A stretch of 64,000 nt of DNA from contig NZ_CP160403.1 of NCBI RefSeq assembly GCF_040782645.1, positions 6,049,001 through 6,113,000 of the forward strand. Reading direction: 5' to 3'. Below, piece by piece: positions 1-7,903 of this stretch (positions are counted from its first letter, which is position 1; every line of letters starts with the position of its first letter). The notes below the pieces were generated by a model. The model had not been told where the DNA came from. It saw only the letters and a program-made list of their open reading frames with translations, and made no database searches. This DNA is from Streptomyces sp. HUAS ZL42 (GTDB lineage Bacteria; Actinomycetota; Actinomycetes; Streptomycetales; Streptomycetaceae). The position numbers and the translations under genes are program-made.

Positions 1-496
1 GGACCGGGTCCGGGCGGGCCGCCGCGGCCGCCATGCTCTGCTGGGCCTCCGTGACGCGGCGGAGTTCGGCCAGGCGGGCCCGGGCCATCAGCTGCCAGAC
101 CGCGCGGGCCACGCCCGAGAAGGTCGTCTGCGGCGGGACCTCCAGGAGCGGCAGCTGGTACGCGTCGCAGGCGGCCATCAGTGCGCGCGGCACCGTGTCG
201 TGCACGGGAGCGAGCCCGAAGCCGAGCGCCGCGCCGCCGGCCGCCACGATCCGCGACACGTAGTCGTCGAAGTACGTGCCCGACCCGGCCGCCTCCGGGA
301 TGTGTACGCCCGCCGTCAGCAGCAGTTCACCGCCCAGCAGGTACGGGTAGGGGTCGGCCATCTCCGACGTGTGCACCCAGTGGACGACGGCGCCGGGGCC
401 GGACGGTCCCGCGACCTGCCGCAGGGCCAGGTCCTCGCGGGCCAGGAGTGCCGCGAGGGGCACGGGTGGCGTAGGGGGAACAGCAGGGTCCGGCAT
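1..496 (-). CDS. PucR-family transcriptional regulator, N-terminal part (cut by window edge)
   Basis: The gene reads leftward from an ATG at 496 and is still open at base 1, so only about 165 codons are visible. The visible part looks like the N-terminal PucR (purine catabolism regulator-like) sensor domain, with VHWVHTSEM near residues 38-46 and [11 protein letters not shown] near 53-63, both typical of that domain. The usual C-terminal helix-turn-helix must lie outside the window. PucR proteins in actinobacteria often control neighbouring amino-acid, purine or polyamine catabolic genes. Here the gene diverges from an agmatinase/TPP-enzyme pair across about 120 bp that holds an inverted repeat, so local control of that pair is the natural inference. 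Family assignment is fairly sure; the ligand is unknown. Confidence 0.85.
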   Translation of the reverse strand, partial: MPDPAVPPTPPVPLAALLAREDLALRQVAGPSGPGAVVHWVHTSEMADPYPYLLGGELLLTAGVHIPEAAGSGTYFDDYVSRIVAAGGAALGFGLAPVHDTVPRALMAACDAYQLPLLEVPPQTTFSGVARAVWQLMARARLAELRRVTEAQQSMAAAAARPDPV

Positions 497-497
497 G

Positions 498-545
498 GTG
501 TGCGTTTCATTCACTCCGTACGGTTGGAATGGATGAAATGTACAC
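498..545. promoter_or_regulatory. Imperfect 16-bp inverted repeat between the PucR and agmatinase genes
   Basis: The arms lie at 498-513 (GTGTGCGTTTCATTCA) and 530-545 (TGGATGAAATGTACAC). The second arm reversed matches the first at 13 of 16 positions. The left arm sits just upstream of the PucR start codon and the right arm about 70 bp before the agmatinase start, as expected for an operator shared by divergent genes. That it binds the PucR protein is inference. Confidence 0.5.
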
Positions 546-615
546 TTCGCACTCTCTTTCCGGCCACCTAGTGTCGGTCCCGACCGCACCGAAGCCCAGG
601 AAGAAGGCACACCCC

Positions 616-1587
616 ATGAGCAGCAACGAGACGCCCCGCGGCCCCGTCGACTCCTCCCGTGTCCCGCGGTACGCCGGTCCCGCGACCTTCGCCCGGCTGC
701 CCCGCCTCGACGAGGTCGGCCGCGCGGACGTCGCCGTGGTGGGCGTGCCGTTCGACTCCGGTGTCTCGTACCGGCCGGGCGCTCGCTTCGGCGGCAACGC
801 GATCCGCGAGGCGTCCCGGCTGCTGCGGCCGTACAACCCGGCGCAGGACGCCTCCCCCTTCGCCCTCGCGCAGGTCGCGGACGGCGGGGACATCGCCGTG
901 AACCCCTTCAACATCAACGAGGCCGTCGAGACCGTCGAGGCGGCGGCGGACGAGCTGCTCGGCACGGGCGCGCGCCTGATGACCCTGGGCGGCGACCACA
1001 CCATCGCCCTTCCGCTGCTCCGCTCGGTCGCGAAGAAGCACGGCCCGGTCGCGCTGCTGCACTTCGACGCCCACCTCGACACCTGGGACACGTACTTCGG
1101 CGCCGAGTACACGCACGGGACGCCGTTCCGCCGGGCGGTGGAGGAGGGCATCCTCGACACGGAGGCGCTGTCGCACGTCGGCACCCGCGGTCCCCTGTAC
1201 GGCAAGCAGGACCTGACCGACGACGAGAAGATGGGCTTCGGCATCGTCACGTCGGCGGACATCTACCGCCGGGGCGCCGACGAGGTCGCCGACCAGCTGC
1301 GCGAACGCATCGGGGACCGGCCGCTGTACATCTCGATCGACATCGACTGCCTCGACCCGGCGCACGCGCCCGGCACCGGCACCCCGGAGGCGGGCGGTAT
1401 GACCTCCCGCGAGCTGCTGGAGATCCTGCGCGGTCTCGCGTCCTGCAACCTGGTCTCGGCGGACGTCGTCGAGGTGGCCCCCGCGTACGATCACGCGGAG
1501 ATCACGTCGGTGGCCGCGTCCCACACGGCGTACGAACTGACCACGATCATGTCCCGGCGGATCGCGCGGGAGAAGGCGGCGAAGTGA
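616..1587 (+). CDS. speB: Agmatinase-family ureohydrolase (agmatinase or guanidinobutyrase)
   Basis: A 323-residue member of the arginase/agmatinase superfamily, which uses two Mn ions to hydrolyse a guanidino group to urea. The metal-binding signatures are all present: GGDH at 125-128, DAHLD at 151-155 and SIDIDCLDP at 240-248. The ATG at 616 is chosen because AGGAAGAAGG lies just upstream (about 598-607). An in-frame extension back to 529 is possible but has no good ribosome site. The stop overlaps the GTG of the next gene by 4 nt, so the two are translationally coupled. The pairing with a TPP-dependent decarboxylase makes 4-guanidinobutyrate as likely a substrate as agmatine; sequence alone cannot separate the two. 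The symbol denotes the family rather than the proven substrate. Confidence 0.9.
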   Translation: MSSNETPRGPVDSSRVPRYAGPATFARLPRLDEVGRADVAVVGVPFDSGVSYRPGARFGGNAIREASRLLRPYNPAQDASPFALAQVADGGDIAVNPFNINEAVETVEAAADELLGTGARLMTLGGDHTIALPLLRSVAKKHGPVALLHFDAHLDTWDTYFGAEYTHGTPFRRAVEEGILDTEALSHVGTRGPLYGKQDLTDDEKMGFGIVTSADIYRRGADEVADQLRERIGDRPLYISIDIDCLDPAHAPGTGTPEAGGMTSRELLEILRGLASCNLVSADVVEVAPAYDHAEITSVAASHTAYELTTIMSRRIAREKAAK

Positions 1588-3269
1588 CCCACGACCACGA
1601 CCTGGTGCTCCGCCCGACCGCCGCACAGACGGAGGCCGCGCTGAACCCTCCCCCCGGCCGCATCGGCGGGGACCTGGTCGTGGAGACCCTGGCCGGGCTC
1701 GGCGCGACGACCGTCTTCGGTCTGCCCGGGCAGCACGCGCTGGGCATGTTCGACGCGTTGCGCCGCTCCGATCTGCGGTACGTCGGCCTGCGCGTGGAGA
1801 ACAACGCGGGCTTCGCGGCGGACGCGTACGGCAGGATCACGGGGGAGGCGGCCCCGCTGCTGCTGTCGACGGGCCCGGGCGCGCTGACCTCCCTGGCCGC
1901 GTTGCAGGAAGCGGCCATGGCCTCCGCTCCCGTCCTGGCGATCAGCAGTCAGATCCCCACCGCGGGCCTGGGCGGCGGCCGCCACGGTTACCTCCACGAA
2001 CTCCCGGATCAGGCAGCCTCGTTCAGAGGCGTGGTGAAGTCGGTCCACACGGTCCGCACCCAGTCGCAGATCCCGTCCGCGATCGCGGCGGCCTGGAAGT
2101 CGGCGCTCTGCGCTCCGCACGGCCCGGTGTGGGTGGAGATTCCGCAGGACGTGCTGCTCGCGGAGACGGCACTTCCCGTGGTGACGGGAGTGGACGCGAC
2201 GCCGGACGAGTTGCCGCCGCGCCCCGAACTGACGGCGGTGGCCGCGCACCTGCTGTCGCACGCGGCCCGCCCGGCGATCGTCGCGGGCGGGGGAGTGGTC
2301 CGTGCGGACGCGTCGAAGAAGCTGCGTCAGCTGGCGGAGCGCCTCCAGGCGCCGGTCGTCACGACCTTCGGCGGCAAGGGCGCCTTCCCGTGGACGCACC
2401 CGCTGTCCCTCCGGTCCTGGCTGGAGGACCGCCACACCACGGACTTCCTCGAGGACGCGGACGTACTCCTGGTCGTGGGCTCGGGCCTGGGCGAACTCTC
2501 CTCGAACTACCACACGTTCAAGCCGCGCGGCCGGGTCGTCCAGATCGAGGCTGACCTGGGCAAGCTGGAGTCCAACCACCCGGCGCTGGGCATCCACGCG
2601 GACGCGCGGCTGGCGTTGCAGGCGTTGCTGGAGACGGTTTCGGAACGAAAGGACGCGACGGCGGCCGAGCGCGCACAGGCGCTGCTCGCGAAGGTCGCCG
2701 CGCGCATCGACTCCCAGCAACTCACCCTGGAACAACAGGTGCTGGCGTCGGTACGGCGAGCCCTCCCCGCCGACGCCCCCTCCTTCTGGGACATGACGAT
2801 CCTGGCCTACTGGGCCTGGTCGGCCTTCGACCCCAAGGCCCCCAACACCATGCACTCCGCCCAGGGCGCCGGCGGCCTCGGCTACGGCTTCCCGGCGGCC
2901 CTGGGCGCGGCCGCCGCCGATCCGACCCGCCCGGTGCTGGCGGTCTCGGGCGACGGAGGGGCGCTCTACTCGATCGCCGAGCTGGCGACGGCGAAGCAGT
3001 ACGACCTGAACGTCACCTGGCTCATCGTCGACGACGGTGGCTACGGCATCCTGCGCGAGTACATGACCGACGCCTTCGGCAGCACCACGGCAACCGAACT
3101 GACCCGCCCCGACTACGTCGCCCTGGCGGAGTCCTTCGGCGTCCCGGGCGTACGCACGGCCCCCGAGACCCTGGAACAGGACCTGGCGAAGGCACTGGCA
3201 GCCCCCGGTCCCTCGGTTGTCGTACTCCCGGCGCTCCTGCGGATGTTCGCGCCGACCCACCTTGGCTGA
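1584..3269 (+). CDS. TPP-dependent decarboxylase/acetolactate synthase-like enzyme, possibly 2-ketoarginine decarboxylase
   Basis: A 561-residue protein with the three-domain layout of the acetolactate synthase/pyruvate decarboxylase family. The N-terminal pyrimidine-binding domain has the catalytic Glu at about residue 72 ([14 protein letters not shown]). A central FAD/TPP-fold domain follows, then a C-terminal pyrophosphate domain with GDGG near 457 and a DDGGYG end to the metal-binding motif. The start GTG overlaps the upstream stop. Acetolactate synthase for branched-chain synthesis is unlikely because no regulatory subunit follows. In Pseudomonas the arginine transaminase route uses a TPP enzyme of this class and size (AruI, 2-ketoarginine decarboxylase) upstream of a guanidinobutyrase, which matches the pairing seen here. 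That function is inferred from context only. Confidence 0.8.
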   Translation: MTHDHDLVLRPTAAQTEAALNPPPGRIGGDLVVETLAGLGATTVFGLPGQHALGMFDALRRSDLRYVGLRVENNAGFAADAYGRITGEAAPLLLSTGPGALTSLAALQEAAMASAPVLAISSQIPTAGLGGGRHGYLHELPDQAASFRGVVKSVHTVRTQSQIPSAIAAAWKSALCAPHGPVWVEIPQDVLLAETALPVVTGVDATPDELPPRPELTAVAAHLLSHAARPAIVAGGGVVRADASKKLRQLAERLQAPVVTTFGGKGAFPWTHPLSLRSWLEDRHTTDFLEDADVLLVVGSGLGELSSNYHTFKPRGRVVQIEADLGKLESNHPALGIHADARLALQALLETVSERKDATAAERAQALLAKVAARIDSQQLTLEQQVLASVRRALPADAPSFWDMTILAYWAWSAFDPKAPNTMHSAQGAGGLGYGFPAALGAAAADPTRPVLAVSGDGGALYSIAELATAKQYDLNVTWLIVDDGGYGILREYMTDAFGSTTATELTRPDYVALAESFGVPGVRTAPETLEQDLAKALAAPGPSVVVLPALLRMFAPTHLG

Positions 3270-3367
3270 ACAGACCCCGCACCGAATTTTCGGTTCGGGC
3301 TTTGTGCGCCGTTCATGCATGCGAGCATCTGGGCTCACCAAGCTACAGATGGTTCGGGGGAGGCCTG

Positions 3368-5545
3368 GTGAACGACGTTGAGATCCTTGCGCTGTTGACC
3401 GATGAGGAACGGGAGCAGGTCACCCTGCGGCAGCGCTCACTCCTGGATCGCGCCGTGGACCAAGCAGCCGACCTCATGGAGGTCACGCCCGGTGATCTCG
3501 TCCTGGACGAACCGGTCCAGAAAGAGGCACGGACCCGGTTGTCGGTGAACGCGGTCCGCGAGCCGTACCTCCACTGGCTCCGAGTAAGCGCCGACCGGTT
3601 GGTGGCGAAACGGAGGATGCGTAGAAGAGGGTATGTAAGCATCGTCCCCGTGCTCCTGTGCCTGCTGATGTTGGCTACCGGAGTCGTATACGCCGTCGCT
3701 GCGGCCAAGAGCCGGAATTATCTGGTCGTCTATGGGCACCAGAACCTGCTGTTCAGCGCGATAGCGTTCGTAGTTGCAGTCGGCCTGGCCCTGTTTGTCC
3801 GGGCATGGCGGCGGCCCACGCGGACAGCCTTCAAGCTTGCCGACGCCGGACTTCGAGGGGTGGAAGACAGGTTCTACCTTGCTCTGCGGTCCGAAGCCGA
3901 GTCGCTCCTTTCGACGGTGCTGAACGAGCGCTGGGAGCAGAGCAAGAGTGAGGTTGCCGCCCTTGAGAGTTCGGATGCTCCCCGTCTCGTGGAACTCGAG
4001 GCGGTGACGACCGTGCCGTCGAAGTCCGCACAGGAGGTGTACGACTTCATCGAGGAGCACCGCACCTCGGCCATCGGTATCAGCGGAACCCGTGGCATCG
4101 GGAAAACCACGCTCATGCAGGCGGTGCAGGTCCGGGGTGCGGAGAACTACATCGGCGTCTACATCCCCGTGCCCGTGCACTACGAGGCGTCTGAGTTTTT
4201 TCGTACGTTGTTCCGCGAAGTCGCGGCCGCCATCCTCAAGTCGAATCGCGAGGGTATGGAGTATCTGGAGCGACGGAAGCGAGCGATGCGGCAGCGGATC
4301 GACCTGGTTCGCCTGGCAGTCGGCCCGGCCTTCGTGATTGCCGGCGCCGTCCTCATCTCTTACGGCCGTTCGACCGATTCGTTTCCCGTCAAGCCCGTCG
4401 ACATTCCCGGCCTTCTGTTCGTTCTCGTCGGATTGGGCATCGCGGTAGTGGCCGCGCTGTCCAGTCCGGTCATCCGTCGGGCGATCCGCGAGTTCATGGG
4501 CCCGCGCTACGTGGAGCGAGACATCTCACTGGCCGCGGACACGCTGCAGGCACTCGACTATTCGGCCACGCACCAGAGGCTTTCGAAGAACGCCTTCGCC
4601 GTAAAGCTCTTCACCATGGAGGACCAGGACCAGCTGGAGCTGGCTGAGCGTGAGCTGACGCACCCGGAGCTGGTTCTGAAGTTCAAGAATTTCGTCAGCA
4701 CCTTCATCGCAACGTCTCCCCGGCACATCATCGTCGCCCTGGACGAGCTGGACAAGATGGAGAACGGCGAGGACGCGTTGGCCTTCGTCAACAGCATCAA
4801 GGACCTCCTTCACATCGAGGGAGTCCATTTCCTCGTCTCTGTGTCGGAGGATGCCCTGCACAACTTCTCGTTGCGGGGGGTTCCAGTGCGGGACGTCTTC
4901 GACTCGTCGTTCGACTCCATCATTCCGGTGCAGCGCTTCAGCGTCGACGAGTCGAGGAACCTGCTGAAGAGCCGGGTGGTGGGATTCCCGGACCCCCTTT
5001 CCCTGTTCTGCCACGCGATGAGCGGCGGGGTGCCGCGTGACCTCATCCGTGTGGCACGGCAGTGTGTGAGGGTGCGCCGGGAGAGCGGCGCGGCCGTCCT
5101 GGTGGACCAGGTGGTCCGGACAGTCGTGAGTCGGCAGGCGCTTCTGGTCTGTGAGGCTCTGGCCGCCAAGATGCGACAGGAGGAGCAGCTGATCGCGGCT
5201 CCGTTTCTCGAGGCCCTGCCGACCATGAGGGAGAAGGAGGACTCGGCCACCCTGGTCGCCTCCATCGAGGAGACGTGCCGGCTGATCCGAAGTCATCTGG
5301 TGGCGGACTACCCTCGAGCCGACAATGCCGCCGCTTATCTGGTGTGCCTGTCCACGCTCTGCACGTACTTCGGTGCACCCAGGACCAACGCGGCGTGGGA
5401 GCAGGAGAGGACTTCCCGCGCCTCCTTGCGTGTCGCCGAAACCGTTGCGGGTGCCCTGGAGTTGCTCCGTTTCGAGAGCGGCACGGCTGCGGGCGCCCTG
5501 TCCTCCCTGAGAGTGGAGCTGGGCATCACCGTGGCTGTTCCCTGA
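3368..5545 (+). CDS. Membrane-anchored KAP-type P-loop NTPase
   Basis: A 725-residue protein starting at GTG 3368, preceded by GGGGGAGG at 3356-3363. It has two hydrophobic helices near residues 90-113 and 126-148. A P-loop GTRGIGKT lies near 239, a second hydrophobic pair near 312-332 and 345-366, and a Walker B-like strand IIVALDELDKM near 453. Transmembrane helices inserted between Walker A and Walker B are the hallmark of KAP NTPases, which anchor the NTPase on the inner face of the membrane. Some family members act in phage exclusion (PifA); most are uncharacterised. Base composition is lower in G+C than its neighbours, and a transposase remnant and a broken gene follow within 1 kb, suggesting acquired DNA. 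No toxin or partner gene is visible. The architecture is clear; the biological role is not. Confidence 0.75.
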   Translation: MNDVEILALLTDEEREQVTLRQRSLLDRAVDQAADLMEVTPGDLVLDEPVQKEARTRLSVNAVREPYLHWLRVSADRLVAKRRMRRRGYVSIVPVLLCLLMLATGVVYAVAAAKSRNYLVVYGHQNLLFSAIAFVVAVGLALFVRAWRRPTRTAFKLADAGLRGVEDRFYLALRSEAESLLSTVLNERWEQSKSEVAALESSDAPRLVELEAVTTVPSKSAQEVYDFIEEHRTSAIGISGTRGIGKTTLMQAVQVRGAENYIGVYIPVPVHYEASEFFRTLFREVAAAILKSNREGMEYLERRKRAMRQRIDLVRLAVGPAFVIAGAVLISYGRSTDSFPVKPVDIPGLLFVLVGLGIAVVAALSSPVIRRAIREFMGPRYVERDISLAADTLQALDYSATHQRLSKNAFAVKLFTMEDQDQLELAERELTHPELVLKFKNFVSTFIATSPRHIIVALDELDKMENGEDALAFVNSIKDLLHIEGVHFLVSVSEDALHNFSLRGVPVRDVFDSSFDSIIPVQRFSVDESRNLLKSRVVGFPDPLSLFCHAMSGGVPRDLIRVARQCVRVRRESGAAVLVDQVVRTVVSRQALLVCEALAAKMRQEEQLIAAPFLEALPTMREKEDSATLVASIEETCRLIRSHLVADYPRADNAAAYLVCLSTLCTYFGAPRTNAAWEQERTSRASLRVAETVAGALELLRFESGTAAGALSSLRVELGITVAVP

Positions 5546-5571
5546 GCTGTTCCGTCCTTCCAGGGCCGGGC

Positions 5572-6151
5572 TCAGTGGAACCAGAAGAAGATGGTGTCCT
5601 CCGTCCGCCCCAGCTCCTGCGTCGTCTTCCACTCCTCCGCCTCGAACCGCATCAGCTCGGCGAACCGGCCGGCCGTTTCGGCGGACTCGGGGGCGAGGCG
5701 GTCGAGTACGGCCACGTAGGCGTCGGCCAGTGCGGCCGCTCGCCGGGCGGGGAGGATGCCGATCTGGAAGATGGCGTCACCGGGGTGTGGCAGGCGGAGG
5801 GGGTGGCCCGCTGAAGAGGAAGGAGCCGGGGAGTACGTCGGAGGGCACGCCGAGGCGGGCCAGTTCGTCGCTGAGGCGGTAGAACCACAAGGGGCGTGTC
5901 CACACGCCGAGGTCGGTGGTGTCGGAGAAGTGACAGGCCACCAGCTCGTGGAAGGCGTACAGGTAGGAGGGGCACAGGTCCGTACTCGGGGCGCCCTCGA
6001 TCAGCTCCTCCAGCGCCCGGGTCACCGGCACCTCCAGGCCGATGCCCTGCTCACGGAAGCGGGCGTCGGTCTTCTCGCGCCGGTCGCGCACGATGCCCAG
6101 CCGCCGCTCCTGGTCCTGGGTCCGCTCCACCGCGGTGGGCAGCCGGATCAC
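5572..6151 (-). pseudogene. Frameshifted gene of an uncharacterised Streptomyces protein family
   Basis: Two overlapping frames make one protein. The first runs from GTG 6151 and includes SYLYAFHELVACHFSDTTD and WTRPLWFYRLSDELARLG, then collapses into a proline run near 5805. The second resumes in the next frame with HPGDAIFQIGILPARR and ends in EDTIFFWFH at the stop at 5572. A single extra C in the C-rich run around 5796-5806 accounts for the shift. The 5' end also looks shortened, because the TnpB remnant's right end lies only about 30 bp upstream of the available start. I do not recognise a function. It is either a decayed gene or a sequence error in a homopolymer. Confidence 0.65.
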
Positions 6152-6181
6152 TCCGCATGTCGCCCGTGCTCATCTCCAGGC

Positions 6182-6500
6182 ATTGACTTGCTCCGCGGGC
6201 TGAAGCCCGAGGATTCTGGCCTGCTCGCTGGGTGCTGTGCCGCTACGCGGCACGGGCATCGGGCGGGCTTCCGTGGCTTCCTGCTTCGTCGCGCTGTGCC
6301 AGAAGGGGGTCTGGTCTTACCGGCGCTCCACAGGCTGCAACCGCCAGTCCGGCGGCCTGTTTGACGTTGATCGCGGCGTTGTGGTCGCGGTCGTGGACAC
6401 TCCCACAGGCGGTACAGGTCCACTCGCGTACGTCGAGGGGTTTGGGTCCGCTGTTCGCGCCGCAACTGGAGCACACTCCCAATACGCTGTTCAACCTCCT
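6182..6500 (-). mobile_element. tnpB: IS200/IS605-family TnpB remnant with right-end hairpin
   Basis: On the minus strand from about 6500 to 6243 the sequence encodes only the C-terminal zinc-ribbon of TnpB. It has the paired motifs CSSCG and CTACG (about 6473 and 6417), GPKPLDVREWTC, and the catalytic-end motif VHDRDHNAAIN. The RuvC-like bulk and the left end are missing, so it cannot be active. Downstream at 6191-6213 is the hairpin typical of these elements' right ends (CGGGC-TGAA-GCCCG with flanking CTCC/GGA), followed by GTCAATG at the boundary. In intact elements this stretch is also the scaffold of the reRNA (omegaRNA) guide. Identity as a TnpB fragment is firm; the exact outer boundaries are approximate. 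Confidence 0.8.
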
Positions 6501-6530
6501 CAACTCGTATCCGCGGAGGGTGCTGGGCGA

Positions 6531-6833
6531 ATGAGCGACGCCGAAGTGAACGAGGCCGATCTGCGCCTCGTGGGGCACCTCGTCGAAGGTGAGGTCGTGG
6601 CGGTCTTCCGCTGGGGCGTCATCGTGGACGCGGGGCTGTCACGGGTGGGGCTCATCGATGTCCTCTACATCGACGATGACGACACCTACCGGCCCGGAGA
6701 CCGGGTCTCCTGCTACCTGGAAAGCTTCGACGAGATGAAGGACAAGTTCATCCTGCGCCCCCCGGGCCAGGTGCCCCTCGCGGACCGGCTCCGCGAAGCC
6801 CGCGAGCGACGGTCCGCCGACGAGGAAGGGTGA
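6531..6833 (+). CDS. Small S1-like RNA-binding-domain protein
   Basis: A 100-residue protein starting at ATG 6531 after GCGGAGGG. Residues about 10-75 read as a single S1/OB-fold-like domain: GHLVEGEVVAVFRWGVIVDA, then GLIDVLYIDD and YRPGDRVSCYL, the usual pattern of an S1 repeat with a Gly-Val-Ile-Val strand. The C-terminus is a short charged helix. Such small proteins are common in Streptomyces and their role is unknown. It stands alone, downstream of the TnpB remnant and upstream of a strong terminator. Domain identification is moderate because the S1 motif is degenerate. Confidence 0.7.
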   Translation: MSDAEVNEADLRLVGHLVEGEVVAVFRWGVIVDAGLSRVGLIDVLYIDDDDTYRPGDRVSCYLESFDEMKDKFILRPPGQVPLADRLREARERRSADEEG

Positions 6834-6840
6834 CGCGAAC

Positions 6841-6880
6841 GGGCGGGGCTCACCCGGAAGTCTCCGGGTGAGCCCCGCCC
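6841..6880. terminator. Bidirectional hairpin terminator
   Basis: A perfect 18-bp stem (6841-6858 with 6863-6880) and an AGTC loop lie between the convergent S1-like gene and the endonuclease I gene. There is no T-tract, which is normal for streptomycete terminators. Confidence 0.9.
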
Positions 6881-6898
6881 GTCCTGCTGCGACGAGTA

Positions 6899-7702
6899 CT
6901 ACCAGATCGCCTCGACCCACTCCGGGTGGTCGATGAACGGGTTGCGGTTGTGCTGGTAGGTGTCGTAGATGACCTGGTTGCGGCGCTCCTCGAAGGCGTC
7001 CGGCGGGTCCTCGTCGTTCCATGCCTTCAGGACCGCGAGCCTGCCCATGTACGGGCTGCCGCCGTTGTTGACGCTGCTGTTGACCTCGAGGTTCGCCCAG
7101 CCGTCGTCTCCCTCGTAGCGGACCGCCATGTAGAAGATCATGCGGGCCACGTCGCCCTTGACGGCGTCACGCGGCTCGAAGGAGTCGGAGTCGGTGAGGC
7201 TGCCGCCGGAGTTGGTGAAGCTGCTGCCGCCGTTGTCGAAGTCCTTGTTGCCGCGGATGGAGTTGACCGTCACGTCCTCGGGGCGGATGTGGTGCAGGTC
7301 GGTGCCCGGCCCGGTCGACGTGGTGAGGTCGCCGTGCGAGATCGCCCAGACGTGCTCGCGGTTCCAGTTGCCGCTGCTGCCGCCGTTGAGGGACTTGCTG
7401 CGGGAGATGCCGGAGTACAGCAGCTTCACGTTGCTGCTGTTGTTCGGGTCCTGGTCCGTGCTCTTCAGGGCGTCCCAGAGCGCCGAGTACGACAGCTTCG
7501 TCTGGCTGCTGATGATCGTGTGGAGGGCCGACTTGAGGCTCGTTCCCGTCTTGCCGACCGCGTTCTTGTAGTACGTCGAGTCGTAGGCCGTCGTCGTCGC
7601 CGCGGCCGGGGTCGCGGTCAGCGCGGGAGCGGCGAGGCCGACCAGTACGGCGGCGGTGGCCAGTGCCACCGGCTTCCAGCGGCGTATGCGTGTCGCCAGC
7701 AT
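6899..7702 (-). CDS. Secreted endonuclease I family nuclease
   Basis: A 267-residue protein starting at ATG 7702. Residues 1-35 form a Sec signal peptide: two Arg/Lys-rich turns, a hydrophobic core VALATAAVLVGLAAPALTA and an AAA-type cleavage region. The mature part is an endonuclease I/EndA-family domain. GNWNREHVWAISHGDL carries the catalytic His and a later DLHHIRPED-type segment follows (about residues 129-170). These enzymes cut DNA and sometimes RNA nonspecifically outside the cell; in Streptomyces they serve nutrient recovery and developmental DNA degradation. It is a lone gene bounded by terminators on both sides. A longer in-frame start back to 7900 would remove the signal peptide from the N-terminus and is rejected. 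Confidence 0.9.
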   Translation of the reverse strand: MLATRIRRWKPVALATAAVLVGLAAPALTATPAAATTTAYDSTYYKNAVGKTGTSLKSALHTIISSQTKLSYSALWDALKSTDQDPNNSSNVKLLYSGISRSKSLNGGSSGNWNREHVWAISHGDLTTSTGPGTDLHHIRPEDVTVNSIRGNKDFDNGGSSFTNSGGSLTDSDSFEPRDAVKGDVARMIFYMAVRYEGDDGWANLEVNSSVNNGGSPYMGRLAVLKAWNDEDPPDAFEERRNQVIYDTYQHNRNPFIDHPEWVEAIW

Positions 7703-7860
7703 GTGGGGTGTCCCATCTACGCGGGTTGAATGGAGGCGGCACTCGGGAGAGTGACATGGACATGCGGCCATGTCCATGGCTTGAAGATGTCGATCAGATG
7801 ACGTGAACCGGCAAGTCGGGCGTGTTCTACGCGAGTTGACCGTCGGTCGGCGCACGGGAA

Positions 7861-7888
7861 CGGCCCCTGACCGGATGGTCAGGGGCCG
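7861..7888. terminator. Hairpin terminator of the GT39 gene
   Basis: A perfect 12-bp stem, CGGCCCCTGACC (7861-7872) and GGTCAGGGGCCG (7877-7888), has a GGAT loop. It lies 15 bp beyond the stop of the minus-strand glycosyltransferase gene. Confidence 0.85.
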
Positions 7889-7903
7889 CCGGGGCCGCAC
7901 CGG

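Noticed and set aside
1584..3269. Acetolactate synthase for branched-chain amino acids
   Set aside because: No small regulatory subunit or ilv gene follows, and the partner is a ureohydrolase.
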